DNA of 49,556 nt from Paenibacillus chondroitinus NBRC 15376 (lineage in GTDB: Bacteria; Bacillota; Bacilli; Paenibacillales; NBRC-103111), in the NCBI RefSeq assembly GCF_004000765.1, contig NZ_BILW01000046.1:1-49556 (forward strand), in the 5' to 3' direction. Positions 9,042 through 17,439 of this stretch are shown one piece after another. Position numbers and translations under genes: made by a program. The notes under the pieces were generated by a model, which saw nothing but the letters and a program-made list of their open reading frames with translations, made no database searches and was not told the origin of the DNA. Within the stretch, counting starts at the first letter, position 1. Each line of letters begins with the position of its first letter.

Positions 9042-9968
9042 TTATTTTTTAAGCAAATCAGCTGGCAAGAATTTCAAGTCACGAACTTGTTTACCTTGGA
9101 ATTCTTTTGTGGAAATATACGCGATGAAAGCTTTAGCTGGGTCTTTTGCTTCACCTTTTGTATACATGTGCTCAACACCAAACAGTTTGTAAGTACCGTT
9201 TTTGATGTTTTCTTCGGAGAAAGCTACGCCGTCGATTTTCAATGCTTTAACTGTATCATCGATGTAAGGAGTATCTACATAACCGATGGAACCGGATTGA
9301 CCTACAACAGCTGTTTTCATAGCACCGCTGTTTTCTTGTGTAATACCGTCTTTCGTGAAGTCTTTACCATCAAGAATGATTGTTTTTACAAGCGTACGGG
9401 AACCGGAGCTATCTGGACGGTGTACAAGAACGATTTTCGCATCGTTACCACCAACATCTTTCCAGTTAGTGATTTTACCCATGTAAATATCAGCAGCTTG
9501 TTGTTTTGTTACGTTGTCTACTTTAACGTCTTTGTTTACGATGAATGCGAATGGAGCAATGGCTACTTGGTGGTCAACAAGACCTCTATCTTTATATTCA
9601 GCGGCTGGCTCAACATCGGAGTTACCGATATCGGAAGTACCGTCAGCTACGTTTTTAATTCCTGTGCCTGAACCACCAGCTGTAACGTTGATCGTTACTT
9701 TTGGGTTCTTTTCCATAAACTCAGTTGCCGCTTGTTTAACTAGCGGAAGCAATGCGCTTGAACCGGAAGCAGTGATTGTACCAGTAAGTTCTGTTTTAGG
9801 TGTATCAGAAGGCTTTGCAGACGCTGTAGCAGCTGTTGTTGCAGCAGGTGTAGCGGAAGCGCCATTTGTTTTTGTTTCTGTTTTTGCTCCGCATCCAACC
9901 AATGACCCCATCATTAATACCGCGGATAGTGTTAATGTAATTCCTTTTTTCGACATGAACTTGAACAT
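9042..9968 (-). CDS. pstS: Phosphate-binding lipoprotein PstS
   Basis: About 308 residues. An N-terminal lipoprotein signal ends at the lipobox LVGC, then a Thr/Ala-rich linker leads to a PBP-like domain starting GTITASGSSALLPLVK. The anion-binding pieces ASGSSAL, GSGTGIKN, SDIGNSD and SGSRT match the phosphate-binding family. It captures phosphate outside the membrane for PstCAB. ATG at 9968 has AGGAGG 11 bases upstream; ATG at 9977 is only 2 bases away, so the exact start is uncertain. Strong Pho boxes upstream and a terminator downstream set it as the highly expressed first gene. Confidence 0.97.
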   Translation of the reverse strand: MFKFMSKKGITLTLSAVLMMGSLVGCGAKTETKTNGASATPAATTAATASAKPSDTPKTELTGTITASGSSALLPLVKQAATEFMEKNPKVTINVTAGGSGTGIKNVADGTSDIGNSDVEPAAEYKDRGLVDHQVAIAPFAFIVNKDVKVDNVTKQQAADIYMGKITNWKDVGGNDAKIVLVHRPDSSGSRTLVKTIILDGKDFTKDGITQENSGAMKTAVVGQSGSIGYVDTPYIDDTVKALKIDGVAFSEENIKNGTYKLFGVEHMYTKGEAKDPAKAFIAYISTKEFQGKQVRDLKFLPADLLKK

Positions 9969-10070
9969 AGTCAGCATGTCCTCCTTTTATTTTATGTTGC
10001 TTCTCTGGTTAGTTTCGATTTCCTTGTTTGTTCCTCGCAACTAACTTACAAATACATCGTAACAATCGAA

Positions 10071-10109
10071 TGTAAAATCCAAACCCATGAAACGTAAACG
10101 TAATGTAAA
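10071..10109 (-). promoter_or_regulatory. Pho box upstream of pstS
   Basis: On the minus strand TTTACA (10104-10109), TTTACG (10093-10098), a weak repeat (10082-10087) and TTTACA (10071-10076) fall on an exact 11-bp step. This is the canonical PhoP direct-repeat array and the strongest of the window, placed about 100 bp before the pstS start. Confidence 0.85.
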
Positions 10110-10148
10110 ACTTTTTCATAGGACTTTTGATAGAATTGTATGGTTAAT

Positions 10149-10188
10149 TTTACATCTTATTTACACAGTTCGACGCTTTAGTTAATAG
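10149..10188 (+). promoter_or_regulatory. Candidate Pho box / promoter of chemoreceptor
   Basis: On the plus strand TTTACA lies at 10149-10154 and again at 10160-10165, 11 bp apart. Using the second as a -35, TAATAG follows after 17 bp (10183-10188). It faces away from the pstS array 40 bp off, so the gap would be a divergent Pho-controlled region. Only two repeats are clear. Confidence 0.5.
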
Positions 10189-10259
10189 AAGCATCCTATA
10201 TTTATAAGCAGAAACAAGAAACGCGTCATATCTTGTCTATTTATGGGGGGGGGATGTAT

Positions 10260-12140
10260 GTGAGCCGATTATTTTTCTTCAACATGACCATGCGTGCCAA
10301 ATTAATCGTCAGTTTCAGTGGGGTGCTCTTGATTTTTCTGGCTGTTGCTTATTTCAATCTTCATCAGGTTAGCCAAATCAAACAACATATGACCGATCAG
10401 AATGACAAGGTCGAACTCAAAGTAATGGCTTTGGAACTAAAGGAAATGGTCCAAGACATGAACATTATTGCGTCAGGATTGGAGATTTCGAAGAAACCCG
10501 AATACATATTTAAGTACAATGCCAAACGCCAGCCTTTCAATGATTATATTAAAAAAATAGGAGATACCGCCTCTACGCCCGATCAGCTAAAATGGCGCAG
10601 CCAATTAATCCAAGCCTCCGTTGACTACATTAATAACTTTGATTCTGCCGCCAAAATGATTCAAGTTAATAATGGTACGAGTACTAAGGATTTAGAAATC
10701 AACCTGATGTATCTCTACAATGAGTCTCAGGATCTGAAAAGTGTGATTTTTGATCTAGTCGATAAGTTCTATTTGACCTATGCGGAGTCGGCTGATCAAG
10801 CCATCGTGTCTTCTACCAAAGCTTTGGACAGCACGAGTCTGGTTATGATGTGCGCATCTATCATTGTGCTTCTGATTACAGTTTTGATTGCTTTCTTCCT
10901 GATTCGTTCTTTTATCCGGCCGATTCAAAAGCTGCAAAAAGCCGTTTCGCTTATCGCGGCAGGAGATTTAACACATACGATCAATGCCATATCCAAAGAT
11001 GAGCTGGGTCAACTCAGCCAAAGCTTCGACCATATGATCCGCCAGGTGCGGCATATGCTTTACGCTACGAAGCAAATCGCTTCTTCCTTAAGCGATCACT
11101 CGCATGAATTTCATCGTTTCTCCCAGCTTACGGCTTCCGCGAACACGGATATTTTGAAAGCGATCAATGAAATTTCACACGGGGCCGATGAGCAGGCCAT
11201 TCAAACCGAGTCCAGCTCCCTGATCATTACAGAGCTGGAAGCGGAGATTCGGGACATTACCGCCTATACATATGAAATGATAAAAGCAAGTGATGAGGCC
11301 GCAGCGGGTACGCTGCAAGGCACAGGTTATGTCCGTGCGCTGAAGGTATCGTCCGAGCAGTCGCAAGAGGTGCTGCATAAAGTCGATGCAGCCATGCAGA
11401 CCTTAGCCGCCAGCTCGAAGCAGATTGGCGCCATCACACGTTCGATTACGGAGATATCGACGCAAACGAACGTCCTGGCCCTGAACGCCGCGATTGAAGC
11501 GGCCAGGGCCGGCGTGCACGGCCGCGGCTTCTCCGTGATCGCGGATGAGGTTCGTCAGCTGTCGCAGCAGACGAACGATTCGTCCAAGACGATCAGCGGC
11601 ATTACGCAAGCGCTGCAGAAACAAATCCAAGAGCTGCAAAGCTCGCTCTTGGAAGCAAAAGATTCTGCGGTTACCCAGAATCATCGTGTTGCGGACACGC
11701 TCAGCTCTTTCGAGAGCATCGAGCATTCCATGACCGGCATCAAGGAGCAGATTGAGCACATTCATTTGAAAATCGAGCAGGCGCGTTCCAAGAACGATCA
11801 GCTTGTTGGCTCCGTTCAGTTCGTGGCGGCGATTGCCCAAGAAACTGCAGCCGGTGTGGAGGAAGTCAACTCCACTTCCATCCAGCAGGATGCGTCCATC
11901 CGCCGCATTGCGGAAGAGTCCGATGACATTCTTGCCTTGGCAGACCGATTATTCGCAGAGATTAGCAAGTTCCAGATCATTGAAACCGATGAAGAAATGG
12001 CGAATGGTCAGGCTAGCGCAGATAAGGATCATACTCCAGGCAATGAAGATACAGAAGGTCATAGTGAAATTGACGGTGACGGACACAGCCCTGATCATAG
12101 GCTAAAGAGCCCGTACTTATCGGATAACCTGCAAATTTGA
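10260..12140 (+). CDS. Methyl-accepting chemotaxis protein
   Basis: About 626 residues. Membrane helix 1 (about 14-34), an extracytoplasmic helical sensor region (about 35-190), helix 2 (about 193-215), a HAMP domain (about 216-270) and a long cytosolic signalling domain whose hairpin tip includes TNVLALNAAIEAARAG and GFSVIADEVRQLS, binding CheA/CheW. The tail after ~590 is acidic and His-rich without a CheR-docking pentapeptide that I can recognise. GTG at 10260 is chosen because a run of nine G (10245-10253) sits 6 bases upstream; ATG at 10254 abuts that run. Its ligand is unknown; its place next to pstS and its TTTACA pair suggest a link to phosphate starvation. Confidence 0.93.
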   Translation: MSRLFFFNMTMRAKLIVSFSGVLLIFLAVAYFNLHQVSQIKQHMTDQNDKVELKVMALELKEMVQDMNIIASGLEISKKPEYIFKYNAKRQPFNDYIKKIGDTASTPDQLKWRSQLIQASVDYINNFDSAAKMIQVNNGTSTKDLEINLMYLYNESQDLKSVIFDLVDKFYLTYAESADQAIVSSTKALDSTSLVMMCASIIVLLITVLIAFFLIRSFIRPIQKLQKAVSLIAAGDLTHTINAISKDELGQLSQSFDHMIRQVRHMLYATKQIASSLSDHSHEFHRFSQLTASANTDILKAINEISHGADEQAIQTESSSLIITELEAEIRDITAYTYEMIKASDEAAAGTLQGTGYVRALKVSSEQSQEVLHKVDAAMQTLAASSKQIGAITRSITEISTQTNVLALNAAIEAARAGVHGRGFSVIADEVRQLSQQTNDSSKTISGITQALQKQIQELQSSLLEAKDSAVTQNHRVADTLSSFESIEHSMTGIKEQIEHIHLKIEQARSKNDQLVGSVQFVAAIAQETAAGVEEVNSTSIQQDASIRRIAEESDDILALADRLFAEISKFQIIETDEEMANGQASADKDHTPGNEDTEGHSEIDGDGHSPDHRLKSPYLSDNLQI

Positions 12141-12146
12141 AAAATG

Positions 12147-12191
12147 AGGCTCTCCCTCGGTCACACGGTGACTTGTGGGAGAGCCTTTTTT
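12147..12191 (+). terminator. Terminator after chemoreceptor
   Basis: AGGCTCTCCC at 12147-12156 pairs with its complement at 12177-12186 and is followed by a T run. The T run overlaps the stop of the opposite-strand MBL gene. Confidence 0.88.
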
Positions 12192-13029
12192 AATGCACGA
12201 AACGCCCTTCTTCCGGCACTGCAACTTCATTGAAATGGTCAGCCAAGTGCGCTAATTGACTCGTCAATTCCTCCTCGCGCATCGGTGTGCCATGTCCAGT
12301 CACAGCGAGGCTCGGGCGAAGTTCATTCAATTTCTTGACGGAGGCTGCCGCAGCTCCCCAATCGGTCGTAAAATACTTCGGCGGACCGCTGATTTCCTGC
12401 GTCTGGAGAAGTACGCGGTAGAGCGACTCCTGTTTTACAGTGACAAAAGCATCGCCAGCGATTAATGAGCGGTCTTTTTCCCGGAAAAGCGAAATATGGC
12501 CTGGCGTATGTCCCGGTGTATGTATCCATTGCCAATCTGGCAGACCAGGAATGGAGCCACCCTCCTGTAACGCCTTCACATGATCTCCGAGGTTGATGCC
12601 GTGATTCGGAAACAACGGAGAAAGCTCACTCATAAGTCCCCCGTTCACCGTTGAGTCCCCTTCAGGGTAATTCGCTTTTCCTGTTAAATACGGGATTTCC
12701 TGCTCATGCGCATACACAGGCACATCCCAATGCTCAAGCAGCTCTGCAAGCGCACCAACATGATCAAAATGTCCGTGGGTCAAAATAATGCCCTGCGGCT
12801 TCGTCATTGTCCCAAAACGATCCTCCGCCAACTGAATGATGTTGTCTGCGGAATGCGGCATACCCGCGTCGACCAGAAACCATGTCTTCGACTTAGAGGT
12901 CGGATTGCCGATGAAACATATATTAACGAACTGAATGCAGTAGCAGTAAATATCAATGCTCACTTCTTGGCCTTCCCCGCTTGATACCGTCGTTAACGGG
13001 ATATGTGTATGTTCGTAGGTGGACTCCAA
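12190..13029 (-). CDS. Metallo-beta-lactamase-fold hydrolase
   Basis: A 279-residue cytosolic protein of the MBL fold. The metal motif THGHFDHVG lies near residues 85-93, with a later HTPGHTPGH, an Asp in AGDAF and a His in VTGHGTPM, all ligands of a two-metal centre. Such proteins are glyoxalase II-like or lactonase-like hydrolases; the substrate is not told by sequence. The frame begins with TTG at 13029 with AAAAGGGG upstream; no better ATG is available. It stands alone between opposing terminators. Confidence 0.88.
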   Translation of the reverse strand: MESTYEHTHIPLTTVSSGEGQEVSIDIYCYCIQFVNICFIGNPTSKSKTWFLVDAGMPHSADNIIQLAEDRFGTMTKPQGIILTHGHFDHVGALAELLEHWDVPVYAHEQEIPYLTGKANYPEGDSTVNGGLMSELSPLFPNHGINLGDHVKALQEGGSIPGLPDWQWIHTPGHTPGHISLFREKDRSLIAGDAFVTVKQESLYRVLLQTQEISGPPKYFTTDWGAAAASVKKLNELRPSLAVTGHGTPMREEELTSQLAHLADHFNEVAVPEEGRFVH

Positions 13030-13103
13030 TTGTCTTGCCCCTTTTCAGATGGATTTCTATTATCATCTCCTTTACCGATTCGGATTATCGGAACAAACAT
13101 AAG

Positions 13104-13144
13104 AAAGACCAACCTGCTTCGCGTTTTGCGCAGGTTGGTCTTTT
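13104..13144 (-). terminator. Terminator after CNNM/CBS gene
   Basis: AAAGACCAACCTGC and its complement (13130-13143) form a long stem with T and A runs, just past the stop at 13148. Confidence 0.92.
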
Positions 13145-13147
13145 GGC

Positions 13148-14443
13148 TTAAATTTGTTGCGGCAGTTTTCTAATAATTTCTATCTTCCGGATGCGGTTGG
13201 CATCCCTCTCCCGCACGATAAAGGTCAAATCCTCATAATCCCATGGCTCGCCTTTTTCCAGCTCAGGTTGCTTGCTATACAGCCATCCGCCAATCGAATC
13301 GACTTCCTCATGATCCAGTTTCGAGTCAAGATAATGATTGACTTCATTGACTAGCGCGGTTCCTTTGATCAAAAATCGGTTGGTGTCCAGCGTTTCAATA
13401 TCGCGCTTCTCGTCCTTATCAAATTCGTCCCGGATCTCACCGACGATCTCCTCAAGGATGTCCTCAATGGTGATTAAGCCGGCAGTACCGCCGTACTCAT
13501 CCAATAACAGCGCGATATGCACCTGTTCTTGCTGCATTTTTTTCAATAGCTGTTTGATCGGCATGACATCAGGCACAGTCATGACGGGCTGCAATAACGC
13601 GCTAAAATCACAATTAGGATTGTTATCGTAACTCAAGAAAAACTGTTTGGTATTTACGATACCAATAATATCATCCTTGCTCTCTTTGGCCACAGGAAAA
13701 CGGGTGTATTGTTCTCGCTTAATGATCTCCAAATTCTCTTTCAACGATTTGTTAGCGTATAAGCAGACCATGTCGGTCCGAGGAACCATGATTTCACGAG
13801 CTAACAACTCATCAAATGTAAAAATTCGATCTGTGTAGCCGTATTCTGTTTTATTAATTTTGCCGCTTTGGTAACTCTCCTGAAGAATTAAGCGAATCTC
13901 TTCCTCGGAGTGGGCTTCTTCATGTTCGCTGGCCGGCTTCATACCGAGCAATTTGATCATGCCATTCGCAGACCCATTAAGCAGCCAAATGAATGGGTAC
14001 ATGATTTTGTGGAAAATTACAATAATAGGTGCTGTTAGCACTGCGATTTGCTCAGCTTTTTGAATGGCAAGCGACTTTGGCGCAAGTTCACCCAGAACAA
14101 CATGAAGATATGTCATCAAAACAAAAGCGATACCGAAAGATAAGATGTGTGACAAGCTGTCACTTATGGTTAATAGTTCGAATAGGGGGTGCAGCAATTT
14201 CTCTACAGTCGGCTCTCCTAACCAACCAAGACCGAGAGCTGTGATTGTAATCCCCAGTTGGCAGGCGGACAAGTAAGCATCGAGATTTGTTGTTACCTTC
14301 TGCACGGCAAGCGCGTTCTTGCTACCTTCAAGTACCATCTGTTCAACACGGCTGGGACGGAGCTTAATGATTGCAAATTCGGTAGCCACGAAAAAAGCGG
14401 TTAATAATATGAGCAAAGCAATTAAAAATAGATTCAATACCAT
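13148..14443 (-). CDS. CNNM/CorC-type membrane protein with CBS pair
   Basis: A 431-residue protein: an N-terminal DUF21/CNNM membrane domain (about 1-200, several helices), a CBS pair (about 205-330) with MVPRTDM and LLDEYGGTAGLITIEDILEEIVGEI, and a C-terminal CorC_HlyC domain (about 345-425). Relatives are called hemolysin C-like and many act in Mg2+/Co2+ efflux or tolerance. ATG at 14443 has AAAGGATG upstream. Its promoter carries the same palindrome as the divergent DUF1836 gene, so the two are probably controlled together. Confidence 0.93.
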   Translation of the reverse strand: MVLNLFLIALLILLTAFFVATEFAIIKLRPSRVEQMVLEGSKNALAVQKVTTNLDAYLSACQLGITITALGLGWLGEPTVEKLLHPLFELLTISDSLSHILSFGIAFVLMTYLHVVLGELAPKSLAIQKAEQIAVLTAPIIVIFHKIMYPFIWLLNGSANGMIKLLGMKPASEHEEAHSEEEIRLILQESYQSGKINKTEYGYTDRIFTFDELLAREIMVPRTDMVCLYANKSLKENLEIIKREQYTRFPVAKESKDDIIGIVNTKQFFLSYDNNPNCDFSALLQPVMTVPDVMPIKQLLKKMQQEQVHIALLLDEYGGTAGLITIEDILEEIVGEIRDEFDKDEKRDIETLDTNRFLIKGTALVNEVNHYLDSKLDHEEVDSIGGWLYSKQPELEKGEPWDYEDLTFIVRERDANRIRKIEIIRKLPQQI

Positions 14444-14482
14444 GGCAACTCATCCTTTACGAAATGAATTATTCTTATAAAC

Positions 14483-14525
14483 AGTTCTTATGAACTATTC
14501 TAATATAATATAATGAAACAAACAA
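14483..14525 (-). promoter_or_regulatory. Promoter and palindromic operator of CNNM gene
   Basis: On the minus strand TTGTTT (14520-14525), 17 bp, TAGAAT (14497-14502) and directly the palindrome AGTTC-N4-GAACT (14483-14496). The palindrome covers the expected start of transcription, a repressor position. Confidence 0.7.
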
Positions 14526-14612
14526 AGTTCGTTTTAAGCCATAATCGATTATTTTTTACTTTATTGGGGGAAATCGTTGGCAGATGTCGGCCTTCTCATG
14601 AAATCTTTCCTT

Positions 14613-14656
14613 TTGACATGGCCTAAACCGTATTTTATTATAAGTTCATATGAACT
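14613..14656 (+). promoter_or_regulatory. Promoter and palindromic operator of DUF1836 gene
   Basis: TTGACA (14613-14618), 17 bp, TATTAT (14636-14641), one base, then the perfect palindrome AGTTCATATGAACT (14643-14656). Same layout as at the divergent CNNM promoter. Confidence 0.75.
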
Positions 14657-14684
14657 GTTCAAACACAGACGAGGTGATGTCAAT

Positions 14685-15446
14685 ATGGAAACATTAACTT
14701 TTAGACGCAAAGATATGGCTGATTTAATGTTGTCTTTGAGTGGTCATCTAGAGAAATCACCTCTGGCTATTCTGCAAGACACATGGCGAATCCAGCATGA
14801 GAATGATTTGGAGCAGGGAAAATCCATGTCTGCCTTTCTATCGACGACGCTTCCTCCCCTCATTGAGAAAATGATCAAGTCGGAGATTAAGCCGGCTTTC
14901 TCCTTAAGCGATATCGTTGCACTTGGTACTCAAGTAGAGTTTACACAATTTAGTGTTACCTCTATTCAGAACTGGGTGAAACGTGATTTCAAAGAACTTA
15001 TCGGACTTCCGGAGGATGGGAAAAAATATTCCCTTCAACAAGTCGCTTTGTTTTTCATCATCGAGGACCTGCGTTCTTCGTTGGACTATGACTCCATTCG
15101 CAAATTGTTCCATATATTATTTAGTTCCACATCCTATAACTGCGCAGAGCAAACCATTACTCCTCTTCAGTTTTATTCGATCTATTCGGAGCTGTACGAA
15201 GTATTGGATGCTCGTTACAGAAATTACGTGGGAAATAGCCAGGATTTTATCTCCAAGTGGGATCAGATGTTGGATGAGGCGGCACATGAGTACGCCGTTT
15301 CACATTGCCCGCATGCGAATGCCAAGGAGCAGGAGATGCTCAAAAATGCCATTCATGTCGCTATCATTTCCGTTCATTCGTCTAGTTTTAACTCTTTGGC
15401 AAGACGATATGTGAACGGCATGGTATTTCTGCACAGTTTTAAATAA
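14685..15446 (+). CDS. DUF1836 protein, putative transcription regulator
   Basis: A 253-residue protein of the DUF1836 family. The family has a MerR-like winged-helix look, here in SLSDIVALGTQVEFTQFSVT followed by SIQNWVKRDFKELIG (about residues 65-105), then a helical C-terminal half. ATG at 14685 follows GAGGTGATG; the longer frame from 14577 runs through the promoter and is rejected. Its own promoter has a palindrome at the start site that recurs at the divergent CNNM gene, so autoregulation plus control of its neighbour is the simplest idea. Function of the family is not established to my knowledge. Confidence 0.85.
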   Translation: METLTFRRKDMADLMLSLSGHLEKSPLAILQDTWRIQHENDLEQGKSMSAFLSTTLPPLIEKMIKSEIKPAFSLSDIVALGTQVEFTQFSVTSIQNWVKRDFKELIGLPEDGKKYSLQQVALFFIIEDLRSSLDYDSIRKLFHILFSSTSYNCAEQTITPLQFYSIYSELYEVLDARYRNYVGNSQDFISKWDQMLDEAAHEYAVSHCPHANAKEQEMLKNAIHVAIISVHSSSFNSLARRYVNGMVFLHSFK

Positions 15447-15457
15447 TAATAGACAAC

Positions 15458-15492
15458 AAAGGCCAAGAACCATTCACCGGTTCTTGGCCTTT
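15458..15492. terminator. Bidirectional terminator, DUF1836 / motB
   Basis: AAAGGCCAAGAACC pairs perfectly with 15479-15492 around a short loop; A and T runs allow action in both directions between two convergent genes. Confidence 0.92.
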
Positions 15493-15504
15493 CTCTGTAA
15501 AACG

Positions 15505-16311
15505 TTATTTCGCAATCTCATCCGTTGCCTTAATGTTGCGCAGAATACTTACTTCAACCCTGCGATTCTGGGCGCGGCCTTCTGTTGTATCATTCGAGGC
15601 AATGGGGCGATACTCCCCGTATCCGACTGAAGAGTATGAGGAAGGGTCGATTTTACCATTATTCAATAAGATCTTCATAAAATTAACGGACCGTTTGGCA
15701 CTCAGATCCCAGTTTGTTTCAAAATCCGCGCGGTGAATCGGGATATTATCCGTGTGCCCGCCCACCTCAACCTGATAGCCCGGGTAATTCGCCAGCATGC
15801 CTGCGATGGAAACAGCCAGCTTCTGGGAATCCTGCTTCATGGTCGCAGAACCCGAGTCGAACAGCGCGCGATCACTAATGGTAATCGTCAGTTTCTCGTT
15901 ATCCAGCTTCGTCGTTAGCTGCTCGTTCAACTGATTTTCTTTGATGAAAGCATCCATGCTTTTCTTCAGTTCTTCCAGATCCTTTTCTTCCTTTTGCAGC
16001 TTCGCGGCCAGTTGACTGTCCGTATGACTTGGATCCTTCGGCGGCGGGTTCTGATTCTTGTTATTGTTCCTGGTCGAGCTCGCCGCGTCGTCAATCGGAA
16101 TCAAATTAGATACCGCGAATGGCGCTTCTCCACCCGTAAACGCATTATTCAAGGACCTCATAATCGAGTTATACTTCTTCGAATCCAACTGGCTGGATGC
16201 AAATAGAATGATAAAAAGAGCTAGAAGCAAAGTAAGCAAATCCGCATAGGGAATAAGCCAGGATTCATCAACGTGTTCTTCATGGTCCTCATGCTTCTTC
16301 TTTTTACTCAC
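15505..16311 (-). CDS. motB: Flagellar stator protein MotB
   Basis: A 268-residue stator subunit. One membrane helix (about 19-41) has Asp24 in PYADLLTLLLALF, the ion-carrying residue at the same position as in Bacillus MotB. A linker with KNQNPPPKD leads to an OmpA-like peptidoglycan-binding domain (about 140-260) with VEVGGHTDNIPI and GRAQNRRVE. It anchors MotA to the wall to drive flagella. The helix reads like proton-type MotB rather than sodium-type MotS. It overlaps motA by 4 bases. Confidence 0.95.
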   Translation of the reverse strand: MSKKKKHEDHEEHVDESWLIPYADLLTLLLALFIILFASSQLDSKKYNSIMRSLNNAFTGGEAPFAVSNLIPIDDAASSTRNNNKNQNPPPKDPSHTDSQLAAKLQKEEKDLEELKKSMDAFIKENQLNEQLTTKLDNEKLTITISDRALFDSGSATMKQDSQKLAVSIAGMLANYPGYQVEVGGHTDNIPIHRADFETNWDLSAKRSVNFMKILLNNGKIDPSSYSSVGYGEYRPIASNDTTEGRAQNRRVEVSILRNIKATDEIAK

Positions 16312-17102
16312 TGAGCGGCTTCCCCTTTCGCCTCTTCGTCATACGATGCGCGGTCGCTGTTCGCTACGAAGATCATCATTTTTTGCTTCACCGAGTTGGC
16401 GGATACACCGGACTGAATAGATAGTAAGCCTTCGACGATCATGAGTTTAATTTCAACTTCCTTCTTCGACTTCTGTTTCAGCTTGTTCGCGAAGGGGTGA
16501 AAAATAACATAACCAAGGAAAATCCCAAACATCGTGGCAACGAACGCAGCGGAAATCAAATGCCCCAACTTCTCTACTTCGCTTAAGTTCCCAAGGGCAG
16601 CAATCAAACCTACAACGGCGCCAAGAACGCCAAGTGTTGGTGCATATGTACCGGCTTGTGTAAAAATTCCCGCATATTTCTTATGTCTTGCTTCCATTTC
16701 GGCAATATCCTCAAGCAGGACATCGCGCACGAAATCAGGATCATTCCCGTCAATAATGAGACGCATTCCGCTTTTCATAAAAGGATCCGACAGCTCTTCC
16801 GCTTGCTTTTCCAGGGAAAGAAGGCCCTCACGGCGTGTAATGGATACCCATTCGATAAACGTATTGATCAGTTCTTTTTTAGGCATTAATTTTTGTTCGG
16901 TAAAAATAATTTTCAATAAGGTCGGAATCTTTTTTATTTCCTCTAAAGAAAACGCGATAAACAAGGCTGAAGCGGTTCCTCCGAAAATAATCAGCGCAGC
17001 TGCTGGGTTTAAAAGCGCGACCAAACTTGCCCCTTTTAACACCATGCCCACACCAATCGATATAAGCGCTAAAACAATTCCAATTAAAGATGATTTCTCC
17101 AT
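16308..17102 (-). CDS. motA: Flagellar stator protein MotA
   Basis: A 264-residue membrane protein with four helices and a large cytosolic loop between helices 2 and 3. The conserved TYAPTLGVLGAVVGLIAAL includes the prolines and channel-lining segment of the family, and REGLLSLE is in the torque loop. With MotB it forms the ion-driven stator. First gene of the motAB operon. Confidence 0.95.
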   Translation of the reverse strand: MEKSSLIGIVLALISIGVGMVLKGASLVALLNPAAALIIFGGTASALFIAFSLEEIKKIPTLLKIIFTEQKLMPKKELINTFIEWVSITRREGLLSLEKQAEELSDPFMKSGMRLIIDGNDPDFVRDVLLEDIAEMEARHKKYAGIFTQAGTYAPTLGVLGAVVGLIAALGNLSEVEKLGHLISAAFVATMFGIFLGYVIFHPFANKLKQKSKKEVEIKLMIVEGLLSIQSGVSANSVKQKMMIFVANSDRASYDEEAKGEAAQ

Positions 17103-17185
17103 ATGCCGACACCCTCTTTTCTCTAGTCATCAAAGCCATGTAGCATGCATTCCATAATTCGACAAAAATACTTTCTTTGTACATA

Positions 17186-17214
17186 ATGATAGGTTTATTT
17201 GCTATAAATTACAA
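17186..17214 (-). promoter_or_regulatory. Possible SigA promoter of motAB
   Basis: On the minus strand TTGTAA (17209-17214), 17 bp, TATCAT (17186-17191). I looked for a SigD motility promoter (TAAA...GCCGATAT) and found none. The rest of the 17103-17439 gap shows no gene. Confidence 0.4.
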
Positions 17215-17439
17215 TCATTTTCGAGAGATAAATAGGACTATAGTCATGTATTTTTTGTGAAGTTCAAAGGGGAATGACGAAATCTGGCGTCTCTCTCTTA
17301 CCTAATTTATACTTAAGGAGAGATAACTCCTGCTAAAATCGATATCAGCAAAATCTGAAGCAAGTTGGTATGATCTGGCAGCCTTTGTGGAAACGATAGA
17401 AAAGAAACAAGCAATCTTCATACATAAGGAGAGATGAAC

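Noticed and set aside
15505..17102. Sodium-type stator MotPS
   Set aside because: The MotB helix PYADLLTLLLALF and Asp24 match proton-type MotB more than MotS.
17103..17439. Cyclic-di-GMP riboswitch or SigD promoter before motA
   Set aside because: No conserved riboswitch core and no GCCGATAT-type -10 could be found.
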